Below the pieces are notes generated by a model. The model was not told the DNA's origin and made no database searches. It was given only the letters and a program-made list of their open reading frames with translations. From the NCBI GenBank assembly GCA_026214975.1, contig CM047817.1:57284246-57348245 (forward strand): DNA of 64,000 bases, in the 5' to 3' direction. Within the stretch, counting starts at the first letter, position 1, and each line of letters opens with the position of its first letter. The translations under genes were made by a program, and so were the position numbers. This document shows positions 46,501-58,543 of the stretch, one piece after another. The stretch is from Gentiana macrophylla. Its lineage: Eukaryota > Streptophyta > Magnoliopsida > Gentianales > Gentianaceae.

Positions 46501-48136
46501 TGATCGCGTGTAAGTCGCTTAATACTAGCAAGAGGACTATGTCAATCATAGTATAGCAAGGGCGAGTCGAGGTCGATCCCACAAAGACTATTGTTTAATA
46601 ATGCTAAACACAACCACAATTCCTAGGTCAACCGGACAGGGTTGGTCATTGACCAACATAAATAAATACTAAATAAAAGAGATGCAAATAAACCAGTCAT
46701 CAATCATATATCTAGAAGGCACTGACCACTAATCTCCCCTTAATCCGTGTTCTACTCGTGTGCGTAATTTAGCAACGGGTGCAACTCCTAACCCTTTCTA
46801 CTCTGACCATTGTAGTAGAGAATCTATATGCAAGCTACCCTCTTTAATTGGTCTGTAATAGCCCATACTCATAAAGAACTAGAATTGCCGGTATTGAGCG
46901 TTAACCCATACCGTTAACCCGCCTAGGGAGCTATCGACTATGACTAGCATGTTCCTAGGGTCCATCAAGACAATGTCCAAACACTTCACTATCAGTGCTT
47001 CATGCTAATTTATGAAGACATGCAAATAGTCGATCAGGTTACTAACATGTAAATTAAATTTGTCGATCAACGTAGCTGACGCCGAACCACAAAATGAGGA
47101 TTTACTATTCAGATCTAGTGATAAAGACCATCGCAGATCTGAAGAGCACAACCCATAATTCTGCGTTTCATATTAACGACTCAAATAATTGAGATTAAGG
47201 TTCATTTAATTAATTTATAGATGATTAGATGCAAGCATAATCTAGATCTATCACAAGAACAATCATGAATCTAAGAAAGAAATAAAACATTGGAATATAT
47301 CTTACCCATAACGAAGAACAGATGTACTCTTCTATTCTCTCTCCCTCCGGCGTTTCCAATCAATCCATGATGATCGTAAACCAAGAACAATTCAATAATG
47401 AAATACTTATGACTCATTTTCAAGAAGAAAATAGGAAAAGAAGCTTTAATCTCCAAAAGATAACATTGTAGCTAGTTAATGAAGAACTCGAAAAGATATG
47501 AGGTATTATAGATGAATGAATCATAGAATACAAATTCGCAGCTCTGAATGGCCTTATACAGGTGTATAAAATGACTTAGTGGTAAACTAAATCCTTGGAG
47601 GACAAGAAAATGCATTTCTAGAAGATTCTGGGGCTCGGTCAATCAAGGGTAACTATCGATTTACCGGGGGTATTTTTATATTTTTCTTCTTGCTGATTTA
47701 ACTTGGAATACCCTAGGCTCAGCTTCGGTATTCTGACAATGACTTGGTCTACGAAACTCCGATTTGGGTGATTCAAAGTGCAATGGAATCCTAGTTTCAA
47801 GACCTATAACTTTTATGCAGAAGTCCAAGCCGAATTCGACTTGTAAGGCTTCATAAACTTCCTTTCAAGAGAACCAATCAGATTCTCGGGTCTAATATCC
47901 GCTCGAAACACTTCAACCTTCAGCTCCGTTTAGTTATTTAACGATTGACTCTCATTTTCAGCCCAAATGATGCTCCATATACTTGTTCATCTGTCAATAA
48001 AATCTTAGCACACATAGTATCTTCTATTACTAGCAACTAATGCATAAAATACACGGTTAATACGCATAATACCAATTTATTCACCCTGGACATAGCTTAT
48101 TCATAGTAAAATATGATACCAAGTTGACCGTCATCA
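46501..48136 (-). mobile_element. 5' LTR of Tat-like element
   Basis: Plus-strand ends are TGATCGCGTG and GACCGTCATCA, 1.64 kb. It shares ACTAGCAAGAGGACT and GGTCGATCC(C)A motifs with the split LTR at 28231 and with the solo LTR at 52424. It preserves the empty form of the site where the Copia element entered the other LTR. Confidence 0.88.
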
Positions 48137-48282
48137 TGTGCCTGGAGTCTTTACAGCCACTACAGCCTATATATTACAGAGTATGTGCTGAAGAATATCA
48201 TTACATTCTCTTCAAATACTCAATCTTTGGCGTATATTCCTGGTATTTATCTTCTCATTTCTCTCAAAATCAAGAAGCAACA

Positions 48283-51137
48283 ATGACTGCTGATGATATT
48301 TATCTCAGCTCTAGTCAAAGTGTTCGTGGTTATGTTAAGGATGCTAGAAAGGAGAGCTTGCAGTCAATCTTGGAAGAAGAATACGGCGGTATGAAGGTCT
48401 GGAAAATGTATTGAACATCAGACTTCAAAAAATCTCATACAAAAATGTGTGTGATTTCTAGAGGAATATGGTTATAAAACCAAACACAGAAGAATTTACA
48501 ACCACAGTTCATGGTAAGGAAATTGTAGTTTCTTCTGATTTGTTAAGGAAAGCTTCTGGGTTTGTAGAAGGAAATAGAGCCCCAATGAATCCGGATAATA
48601 TGGAATTGGCAAGAATAGCATTTTTTGAATCTATCAAGACAGATCCGGATGAACAAGCATTTCCGGGAATCAATGTTAAGTATATTTCATATGAGTATAA
48701 CATGCTGAGCAAATACATTGCCAGAAATTTGCTAGGGTTGGTTGGCAATTATGATACTCTATTAGGGAAAAATATTGATTTGATGATTATCATTTCAAGG
48801 AGCATGAAGTTTGTTTGGGCATGAAGAAGGTTATGACTGAAGAAAGAGAAACAATCATGAAAGTAATCAAGGACAATAAGCCAGTCAAATATCTAGGATC
48901 TGGAGTCTTTATCAAGATCAAACCTATGGGGTTGATGGTCAAAATCTATTGAATCACTTTCAAATTGCTGATGTAGCTCCTCAACGCATCAACAAAGCAA
49001 GATACAAGCCTTAAGTTAATATTTCAATTCCTGTTTTGGATAATGATGAAGAAGTTCTACCAGAAAAGATTGAGTCAAATCCGAAGTTGAGAAGCAAAAG
49101 GAAGGATGATCCTAAGGCTGCTGAGTGAAGAAAAATAGTGGAGAAAAGGAAGGCTGCTGAACTCATAAAATCAATAGCACCTTCCAAGACGATACAAGAA
49201 AGATCACTGATATTCTTAAACCTAAAAAGTCTAAACTACAAGCAGACTTTGCCAAGCCTGCTGATACAAGTGTTACTGTAGATTCCCCTGCACCTACTGA
49301 GCCTGTATAGAAGACAGTTGCACAAATCTACCTTGAGAAAGTTAACGATGCATCTAGAAAAGGAAAGGCAGTAATGAAAGAGGCACTTGAACAATCCTTG
49401 TGTGAATCCCCTGAAAGACCACTGAAAAGAACCAAACAAATTATTAAGAAGAGGATCAATTATGGGAAGGGAAAAGATCTAAGAACTTTGGAACAATAGA
49501 AAGAAGAAGATGAAGACGAGAAAGGTGATAAAGAGAAAACTGAAGTGGCTACTGATGTTGTATAAGAGCCTGCTGAGAAGGCTAGTGAAATTGTACAGAC
49601 CCCTATTAAGGTTGATACTAATCAGGGGGGAGTAAGGATGAAACAAACCCCTACTGAGCTACATACAACACAGGGGGAAGCAAGTGTTGAGCAAATGGAA
49701 GTAGTGGATACCAATTTTCCTCAAACTTTTGATGACCCTACTAACATATTTATATCTGTTGAAGAAACCTTGTCTCATCTGGGGAGACATTTGAAGGACA
49801 AACTACTGAGCCTCAACCTACTGCAAATCTAACTATGCCTTATGAAAGGAGACCAAAGGAAAAGCAGCAATTTGATCCAGCTCTGGAAAGAATATCTCAG
49901 CATATGCAATGGAAGAAGGGTCTTTACAGAAAACAGAAACCTGATGCTGAGTTGATGACTAGATTTGAAGAATGAGCTTTTGAATATATCGGAACAGACA
50001 ACCTGTTGCATTTCATAAACTGTGATGAATTGGTTGCTAGACTTTAAAAAGTTGTAGAAGGAGGAAGATGATCTGGAAATTTGATGTTCAAAGATCCTAA
50101 GTACGAACCATTTGGTGATTCTGATGATTCATCGTCTTCTGATTCAGATGATGATCATGCATCTTTGAGAAACAAGTGGTGTTGATAAAGAAAGAACAAC
50201 AGAATCTGGGCAAGAAGGATCTAGTGAAAAAGATAAGGAGCACCCTGCTGAATAATAAAGACAGTCTACTGAGGGTCAGCAGGCTGTTGATGGTAATGAA
50301 GAAGAATTGTTGGACACTATTTTTATTGAATTGGAAGCTGAGTTAGACACAATAACCATTCTGGGAGGTACTGCCTTAGAAGATTCAGCTGCAGTATCAA
50401 GGAATGAACAGATAGATGTTGTATATGAAGAATATTTTCAATTTCAAGACAAATCAACATTGAGGGAACTTTAGAAAATGATGTTGTGGGTCTAAATGTT
50501 ATTGCTGAGAAAGGATCAATTTTGGAAGAAAGCATAGCAATATTTCCTAGCATTAATGAAGGCCAAATAGGCTAGTTGGGTGTTGTTGCACTAGTTGGAA
50601 AACCTATTCCAGTAATTGAAATTCCAGGTACACACATTGAGCCTAATTTGTTAACTCCCATGATCACACAAGAAAATCAACCTAGAGTTATTGAATCTAA
50701 ATCAGTCACACCAATAGAGAATCAAGAATCTATAGAAGAGGTGGTTCAGTCTACTGGAAATCAGACAACAACAGAACAAATGTTGGAACTGGTGGTTCAA
50801 TCTACTGAGGATCATATAATGATTGGACAAAGGTTGGAACTAGTTTTTGAATTTGATGAATTCCCTGTTAATAGCATCGAGCTTGCTGAGGAAGTTGCCC
50901 CTGCTGATAACATAAAAGAAGCTGATGATGCACAATCAGAAGAAAAACTTCTTGATTATGAAGATAGTGAAAAAGAATTTGATATAGCTCTTGAATAAGA
51001 CCCTATTAATGATGATTTTTTTGGACTGAATGAGGGATGTCCTAAACCCTATGAATGGGACAAGATTAGAGCAATAGTGATAAGACAACCAAGACTTAAA
51101 GATGACTTAAAGATATCTGCTGAGAATATGGCTGGTA
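48283..51137 (+). pseudogene. env-like / plant transposon-protein ORF, N-terminal part
   Basis: Starts MTADDIYLSSSQSVRGYVKD. The segment from 48468 (MVIKPNTEEFTTTVHGKEIVVSSDLLRKASGF) has the 'NM...VHGKEV..S.DLI...LG' pattern of the domain annotated as putative plant transposon protein in SIRE-type env-like ORFs. A long Glu/Lys/Ser/Thr-rich region follows (49000-51000), including an acidic Ser/Asp tract SDSDDSSSSDSDDD-like near 50118-50160 and repeats of VVQSTGNQT/VVQSTEDHI at 50730-50830. Stops and frameshifts are few for nearly 3 kb (about 48415, 48822, 49130, 49310, 49500, 49565, 49975). It is cut at ENMAG (51124-51137) by LINE 2 and resumes at 58544. Function in the family is unproven; an envelope role is only a hypothesis. 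Confidence 0.6.
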
Positions 51138-51559
51138 CTTTTTTTTTTTGGTTAAAGGTAAAAATTTTATAACCAAGGTATGAAAAATACTAGAAATTAC
51201 ATCCTAATTAGAATTAGAACTAAACTAACACCTACACAGTGTTGGAAAGAGGTTATATTTGTTGATTCCAAGCTGCATAAGACCCCTGAGGTTATACGCA
51301 ACAAGAAACAAAACCCACTAAACATATAACAACACCCAAAAACTGCCAAAAAGGGGTCATGTGAGAGCATAACTCACAGAGCCTATCCCAAGGTGTGTAG
51401 AGAAACAAAATAATCTCTTACAACCGCCAACAAAACCTACTAGAAATTACAAAAGATATACAAAACCCTAACATCATGGGGTGAAGAAATACAAAGGAAA
51501 AGCAGCATGCATTATATAAAAGATGTGAGTTTTAATACAATGCAGTACATCTGTGATCT

Positions 51560-54500
51560 TCATATTAATACCATCAAATCTTTTCTTGTTCTCATATGCC
51601 AAAGCCAATACACCACAACAGAAACAGAAGCAGCTCTTGCAACATTCCCATGGGAAGTTCCCATGCACTTCCTACCAATCCTTCTAACTGCACCAGTAAT
51701 AGTTTCCAGACTTCTATTGATGCCTAACCATAGCCTGACCTTGCCCCAAACCATACAAGATATGGGACACTGGAAAAAAAGATGAGAGGTTGATTCATTT
51801 ACCAAATCACACAGTGAACATGTCTTATCATCATAGTGCAGTTTATCAGTGGTCAGAATACAATTCTTCATGGCCATCCATAGAAGAAAACAGTGTTTAG
51901 GTGTTGCACCACCAAAACTTATCCCCATGATGCCTGAAGAAATCATAATCTCTAAAAGGCCTCAGCTTTGATCCAATGGACCAAGATTGCAATAAAGCAA
52001 TAGCAGCAGCAACAGAACCAGCCTGTATAAGTATCCTATCCCTAATCTAAAAAATAGCTTTGATAAGAGCAGAAGCACCTTGCTTACATTGATATGACCA
52101 CAAATCCACATTCTTGAAGTACATTTCACTGATCCATTTAACCCATAGGCTATCCTTTTTACAATGGAAATTCCATAGAATCCTACACAGAAATGCAAGA
52201 TTCCATGCTTCCAGCTGAAAGATCCCTAATCCACCCTCAGATTTAGGTAGACCGACCTCCTTCCAACCAACAAGAGACTTCCTAAGAGAGTCACAAGAAC
52301 CACCCCACATAAACCTCCTGCACATTTGATCCAATTTCAACTTGACACTACCAATTATAGGATAAATCCCAAGCCAAAAACATTCAACACCCTGTATAAC
52401 AGAAAGGACTAGCTGCAGCCTTCTGATTGACGTGATCAGTCAAGTGAAATTAAAATACTTGACCACCATAAACCAATACTAGCAAGAGGACTTGGTCCAT
52501 CGTAGTATAGGTATAGCGAATCAAGGTCGATCCCACAGGGAACCAATTGTGGATCATTTTATAAATAATTAATTATGCATGTCAAGCACATAAAAACGGT
52601 CTATGACCAAGAAAGGACAAGAAAAGATAAATTGACACGACTCGACACAACACAGATAAGTACAACATAATTAACCTCCCAATTATTATGTTATCGTTTG
52701 GATCTAGAGATTTTATATAATTAAACTACACTCACTAACTATTAACCCGATTCGTATTTCTTTTATATTGGCAACGGGAGTCATCCCCTAAACTAGATCT
52801 AGCTCCGGGTAGGACATCTAGATCACTATGCTACATTACGTGACTTCGCTTTTTAGGCCTCCATCTCATATAACTTGCACGCTTACAAAACTTGGGATGC
52901 CGATATTAACCGTATTCCTCACCTAGGCAACATTCCTATGGTTAGGCGTACTTCCTAAGCGATCGCATCAGTCTCTGTCCCATTAACACTAACTTTGTAG
53001 GTATCATGTTAATCTACGATTTACGTGTAATCAGGTGCACGCAATTCTCTAATACAGAACAGATCTAGATCTCACTGAAAGTCCCGGAAGATCAATTCAT
53101 AAGCCGACCTAGGAGCACTATATTGGTATTTCCTCACTACACGTTTTAATTAAAGCAGACGAGCAACGTAGCCGTAGCCATACCTATTAAGATAAGAAAT
53201 TCTAGGTGGACAATCACACGATAAAGACGTGGCTAGACTGACTCGGCGAACAACTAAATCTTAGCGTTTCTCTACACGTAATGGATAAAATAGAAATTCA
53301 TAAAGTAATTATATATGTATCTACTAGAAACACGATTGTTGATCAAAATAAAGTCATACATAGATCACGAGACATAGGCGTGGGCTTGTGGATCCTTATA
53401 GACGAGGAATCACCACTGCCTCACGTCTTAATCCTAGATTTACATCATTTAACTAAGAACTAACAATCTCAAACGATAAACAATAATTGGGGACTTAATT
53501 ATAAAGAACTAAGAAGAAATAAATACAAGAACTTACATTATTGCAGAGCTTGTATAAAAACCACTCTGAGAAAAACTGAGAACTTTATTATGAGTTGTGT
53601 AAGGTGTGTTTCTGCTAATGAACTAGTACAACTATATGTAGGAGTAAAAATTCGCATGGGTTAAGCCTGAACCGATTTGAGATAGGTTTCCTAAATCCAA
53701 ATGAAGTCTGAAAACGCGTTAGGATAATTCCAAGCTAATCCGGATAGGGAAAGGGACTCGCCCCCAGCGAACAGAGGACTCACTGCCAGTGAGTCCTCCA
53801 AAATTGGATTGGCTCGCTAGCTCTTGTATTCCGTACTCCTCTTCGTGCCGCTTCGATATTTATCCTCAATTTAATCCGATTCCACTTCGAATTGCCTTGA
53901 AATTATCTTCTTCTTTGGTAGAAAATATCCAATTTATCTCTATCTACAAAATAAACATTTATTGCACAGTAAATTGTATTTAAATGATAAAAAATGGATA
54001 AATTCCATTTTATATTCTATAAATCACATAACATTAAATAATCAATATAACCATGTGATTTAGCATAAAATATATATTATTAGGCTCGATTTAAGGATAA
54101 TGTTGATGACTTTTTTTGGGTATAATTTGACCGTCATCACCTTCCAGCATATAAGACAAAATGGACCCTTTCCAGTTGCCAAAGTAATTCCTCAACAAAG
54201 TAAATAGGAGATCATAATGCACAACATTTAATCTGACAGCACATAGAGGAATACCAAGGTACCTGATAGGCATCATACCTTCATTCAAACCAGTGATTGT
54301 CAGAAGCACCTCCTTGTTATAATCATCCAAACCAGCATAAAACATCTCAGATTTTTGCAAATTAGCCACAAGACCTGAACACTGGCCAAAGACAGAAAGG
54401 CATTGCATCATAAGAATGACATAGAGAGGATCACCCCTAGCAAATAACATCAGATCATCTGCAAAAGCCAAATGATTAATTTTCAGGTTCTGACAACCAT

Positions 54501-56461
54501 TATGAAAGTTGAAGTCAGAATCCTCCCCAGAAATTCTCAACATTCTAGAGAAGTATTCCATACCAATAACAAGCATAAAAGGGGATAGGGGATCACCCTG
54601 CCTCAAACCCCTTTTTCCAGGAAAGAAGATTGTTTCACAAATCTAGCAAGGAAGCCAAAACCCTTCAAAACAGACTCCAAAAAGGACCAGTGCACAGAAT
54701 CAAAAGCTTTTTTGATATCAACTTTTATCATACGTCTAGTAGGGCCCCTGGTAACACCTTATTTTCTTATCAACTCCTGACAGAGAAAGATATTATCAGA
54801 CATTGCCCTACCATCCACAAAACCAGTCTGTGATTCATGAATAAGATCAGAAAGACAGGCAGACAATCTGGAAGCTAAGATCTTGGATATCACTTTGTAG
54901 ATTACATTGCAAAAGGAGATAGGCCTGTAATATCCAACAGAAGTAGCATGAGTAGTTTTAGGAATCAAAGCAATAATGGCATGATTAACCTGTTTCAGAA
55001 TTACATAATTGTTAAAGAATTCTAGAACAACAATGGTGAAATCAGAACCAACAATATCCCTAGACTTCTTAAAAAAAAACCAGTAGAAAAACAATCAGGA
55101 CTAGGAGCTTTATTATCAGAAAAGGAAAACAGTGCCTCCTTCACATCCAAGGCAGTAACATCTTTCACCAGATAATCCATCTGATCCCTAGAGATAGAAG
55201 GTCCTGCATGTACCACATCCAAATCAATAAGAGCAGCAGTGCCTTGAGTACCTAAAAGATTATAATAAAAACCAACAAAAGCATCTCCAATCTGATCATA
55301 AGAAGTAGTGAAGGAACCATCAGGGAGAAAAATAGAGGAAATATGATTTCTGGCATTGTTCCTCTTGACCAAAGAGTGGAAAAACTTGGAACCCCTGTCA
55401 CTAAACTCCATGTATTGTCCTTTCGCCTTTTGAGATAAAAAGCTAGTCTCAGCAGTTTCAAAACCAGAACAAACTCTTTTCTGATCAACAATTTGCTCAG
55501 CTAAAGCATCAGTAGGGCCTAAATTGTACAAGGACTGCAGTTCCACCAAAATCTTTTGAGTATTATCAGACTTGACTGAAATATGAGCAAAATGCAGTCT
55601 ATTAAGCTCTTTCAAAGCCCTTTTAAGTCTTCTAAGTTTTTTACACAGCTGATACATAGCAGTTCCATAAAGATCCTGGCCCCAATTTTCATTCAGAACT
55701 TCCATATAATTGTTATGTTGGATCCACATGTTGAAGAATTTGAATGGATTTATTCTGATCACAGAATCAATAGTCAGAGAGATTCTACAAGGGGAATGAT
55801 CAGAATGTAAACCAGCAGGATCAAAGAAGGCCATGGTATTATCATTCCAGTCATACCAAAAGGCATTCACCATAACTCTGTCAATCCTAGAAAGAACACC
55901 AGCAGAAGACCAGATGAAGAATTCACCAGAAGAATTCAAGTCAGAAAGATTAGAATCAAGACAACACTCAACCCCATCCTTCATTTCTTAATCAGTGGGA
56001 GTATTCCCATTCATCTTAACATCAATAGAAAGCACAGCATTAAAATCAACTAACACCATCCAAGGAAGAGAGGGACAGACACTAAGCTCCCTAATTCTAT
56101 CCCACAAACACCTCCTATGAACAATAGTGTGCAGGCCATAAACAAAGGAAACCAAGAAAGAATCTCCAGTTACCAAAAGCTTCACTTTACAGTGAATCCA
56201 TTGAGCATCAAGCTCCAGAACATCAACCAAAACAAAAGTATGGTCCCAAATAACTAACATCCTTTTATTATCATGATGATCAAAGTTGTTAACAGAATTC
56301 CAAGTAGGAATTTTGTTAGACAAAAAATTACTTAAACTATTTTGAGACAGCTTGGTCTCAAGGATTCCTAATAAGGAAATCTTATGTTGTCTAAGGTATG
56401 TGACAACAGTAGATTGTTTAGAAGCCTTATTGAACCCTCTAACATTCCAGAAATCTATCAT
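51560..56461 (-). pseudogene. LINE 2 ORF2: endonuclease, reverse transcriptase, zf-RVT
   Basis: Starts MIDFWNVRGFN at 56461. The endonuclease keeps WNVRG, ETKL and SDHSP, but VDFN replaces GDFN. One TAA (55985-55987) replaces a Tyr codon; the frame is otherwise open for 478 codons from 56461 to 55022. A frameshift near 55075 follows. The RT has FVDGRAMSDNIF and GLRQGDPLSPFML, and the catalytic FADD survives (HLAFADDLMLFARGD, about 54440-54490). A short deletion near 54625 removes about 25 codons before GLRQGD. The solo LTR splits the thumb-like region after WKGSILSY. The zf-RVT block CSLCDLVNESTSHLFFQCP is at about 51760-51820, ending LMVLI at 51560. Confidence 0.9.
52424..54139 (-). mobile_element. 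solo LTR (Tat-like family) in LINE 2
   Basis: Plus-strand ends are TGATTGACG and GACCGTCATCA, 1.72 kb, with the 5 bp target duplication CCTTC on both sides (52419-52423, 54140-54144). It has the ACTAGCAAGAGGACT and AAGGTCGATCCCACAGG motifs of the LTRs at 28231 and 46501, and the same right terminus, but is otherwise diverged. No internal sequence remains, so it arose by LTR-LTR recombination. Removing it restores continuity of LINE 2. Confidence 0.92.
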
Positions 56462-58341
56462 TTTTGTCTAACAAGAGGTGATCTACCCCTAGAGACATCA
56501 ATACTAGATTTTTGTCCACCTCTAGAAACACCTCCAGTGTTATTCCTATTATTCTTCTTCTTTTTCTTTTTGGATTTCTTTGAACCAGACGCAACAAAGT
56601 CACCCTTGTCCACTCTATCCTCATTCTCAACTTCATCAGACCAAAGGGCATTTTTCCCAGGTGAAAGAACCTCAAAATTATTATTGACAGGAGTAGCACC
56701 TTTATCTACCCTTTTCTCATTCCCATTGGATCCAGATACACCCTTGCCTTTGTCAATAATCTTATTCTTATTCAAAAGGACTGCATCAGGACCAGAAGTA
56801 GTGCCATTAACAGGGGCAGAGTCTATGACAGGAGCATTACCAGAATTATCCTTGTCAATTATAACTGTCACTTTCATCTTCTTGGCATTAGCAGCCTTGG
56901 TAGCACCAGCAACTTTAGACCTAGCAACATACAAAACAAGAATATCCAGTTTTGAATCATCACATCCTGCAACATTATGCCCCAATTTTTTACACTTAGT
57001 ACAGAACTTAGGCATATCTTCATATAAAATAGGCTGTTTGAAAATCCTTCCATTATGCATTGTAATAGGAATCTCAGAGGGGAGTTCCATACTAAGATCC
57101 ACATCCACAAGGCACCTGGCAAAACTTAACACTTTCCTTGATGCTGTGACCTTATCAGTATATTGTGGACACCCCACAAAAGAACACATCTTGCTCAAGG
57201 CCCTTTCCTTCCAGAGTTTAAAAGGAAGATTAGGCAACTGAATCCAAACTGGAACAATAGAACAAGCCTCCTTACTAAAGTAAAATAAAACAGGCATTTT
57301 CTTCAAAATCATAGGCTTGCCAAAAGCATAAAAGGGGCCTTCCTGCAACACATCACAAAGATCAGACTCTTGCTCAAACAAGAACACTATCCAACCAGAA
57401 TTGTGATAGTGGAACCTGCATTTCTTAGGCCATGAATTGACAATCTTCTGAACAGCCTCCCTCCCAGGAAACTTGCATGGAAATAAACCAATAAGACTTA
57501 ACTTTTCCAAACTATCATCATTCAAGTCCTCTTCATCCAGAAGCACAGTATCATCAGTAATGCAGTGGTCAAACAGGGTAACCACTTCATCATATTGTTC
57601 TTTATTTTTATTCACCAATTGTGCCCAAAAGGCAACCTCATCCAAAGCTTTACCAGCATTGTTTCCCAAGTAATCAGCAGATTGAGCATTAGTAGTAACA
57701 GTATCGGTTGCAGCAATACCAGAAGTACCACTTCCAACAGCAACACTAAAAGAACCATTCTTTGTAGTAGACACAGGATCCACCCCCAATGAGTCCACTG
57801 GTCCACCACTAATCCATGTCCTAAAGTATCATTAGCACCATCGGTAACCAGTCCTACATCTTTTGAACCAAGTTCAAAGAGTGCGGCCCGATCCAACAGG
57901 TGTAACAACACTCTCATTCAACTTATCCAGAGCTAAAACATCCTCAAGACAACCACTAGGAGCATCTTTCATCACAGATTTTACATTATCCAATTGCTTT
58001 TCAACTTCAAGTAATTCTGAAAGGGATGTGGGAATTACCATTTCAGTATCACCAATTGTAACCTTCTTCTTTGCATTGTTAATAGCCGGTGTGACTAACT
58101 TTCCCGATTTTAACCTCATTGCATCAAACACAAAACTGTTACTACCCTTTGAAGCAGGGTCCATCACCTCCTCCACTGTATGAACATCATCCACACCACT
58201 CACACAAGGTGCAGGTGAAGCTCCAACCTGCTTCCCTGAAACAGTGGGATCTAGTAGTAGATCCTTATCTATAGTGTTACCATCATCAATATGAGCTGGA
58301 GAAGGTGCTACGATGGCAGCAGAAGCAGCTCCATCCATCAA
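56458..58341 (-). pseudogene. LINE 2 ORF1 (DUF4283 and zinc knuckle protein)
   Basis: The likely start is MMDGAASAAIVAPSPAH at 58341. That frame ends at 57874, and a 446-codon frame (57798-56458) carries the rest, so one or two frameshifts lie at about 57800-57900. The long frame has LSLIGLFPCKFPGREAVQKIV and WPKKCRFHYHNSGWIVFLFEQ, VPVWIQLPNLPFKLWKERALS, then an intact CCHC zinc knuckle CTKCKKLGHNVAGC (about 56963-57004). A basic KKSKKKKKKNNRN segment precedes the end SRGRSPLVRQK. The CCHC spacing CX2CX4HX4C is complete, unlike LINE 1. The stop TGA overlaps the ORF2 ATG. It belongs to the RNA-binding ORF1 family of plant L1 elements. Confidence 0.88.
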
Positions 58342-58543
58342 ACCAGCTGCAGATCAATAGAGATGCTGTAAGTTCAGGGAGAAGCTCAGCAAGTAAAAAA
58401 GATGAAAAACGAGCAAGAAACAAGAGAAAAAACACAGCAAAAGTGCGGATTTGGCCAGCTCTTTCATCGGGTGGAGAAGGAGCAAGCTGAGAGAAACATC
58501 TCTCTAGAAATCAGAACACTTACTAGCAGGGTATGATTATCAT
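58342..58543 (-). other. LINE 2 5' untranslated region with extra 5' bases
   Basis: It aligns with the LINE 1 leader from GAGAGATG inward. About 30-35 bases at the very 5' end (58508-58543) have no counterpart in LINE 1. Open frames on the plus strand here are fortuitous. Confidence 0.5.

Larger units (their letters stand above)
28231..48136 (-). mobile_element. Tat-like Gypsy element, non-autonomous, with nested Copia and LINE
   Basis: Two LTRs of one family (28231-38792, split by a Copia insertion, and 46501-48136) face the same way. The minus-strand layout is 5' LTR (46501-48136), a tRNA-Asp-type primer site (46477-46494), an internal region, a polypurine tract (38793-38810) and the 3' LTR. 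Removing the LINE leaves an internal region of only about 1.7 kb, without gag or pol, so it is a non-autonomous derivative. TTTTTGCTCGGGACGATC before the polypurine tract is typical of Tat/Ogre-like elements. The 5 bp flanks (AGTGT and TGTGC) do not match, so target duplication is unproven. Confidence 0.8.
51138..58543 (-). mobile_element. L1-type LINE copy 2, full length, split by a solo LTR
   Basis: Flanked by GAATATGGCTGGTA (51124-51137) and GAATATGGTTGGTA (58544-58557), a 14 bp target duplication with one difference. The element is 5.69 kb without the inserted LTR. ORF order and sequence match LINE 1 (same family, clearly diverged). The poly(A) end is at 51139-51149. ORF1 is better preserved than in LINE 1. 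The insertion interrupts the env-like ORF of the SIRE-like element: the host frame ...SAENMAG continues after it as GIAATIPGH. Confidence 0.93.

Noticed and set aside
28226..48141. Target duplication of the Tat-like element
   Set aside because: The flanks AGTGT and TGTGC do not match. Recombination or later mutation is possible, so I do not claim one.
56384..57241. 285-codon open frame on the plus strand opposite LINE 2 ORF1
   Set aside because: Antisense shadow of ORF1, which has recognisable DUF4283-like and zinc-knuckle blocks on the other strand.
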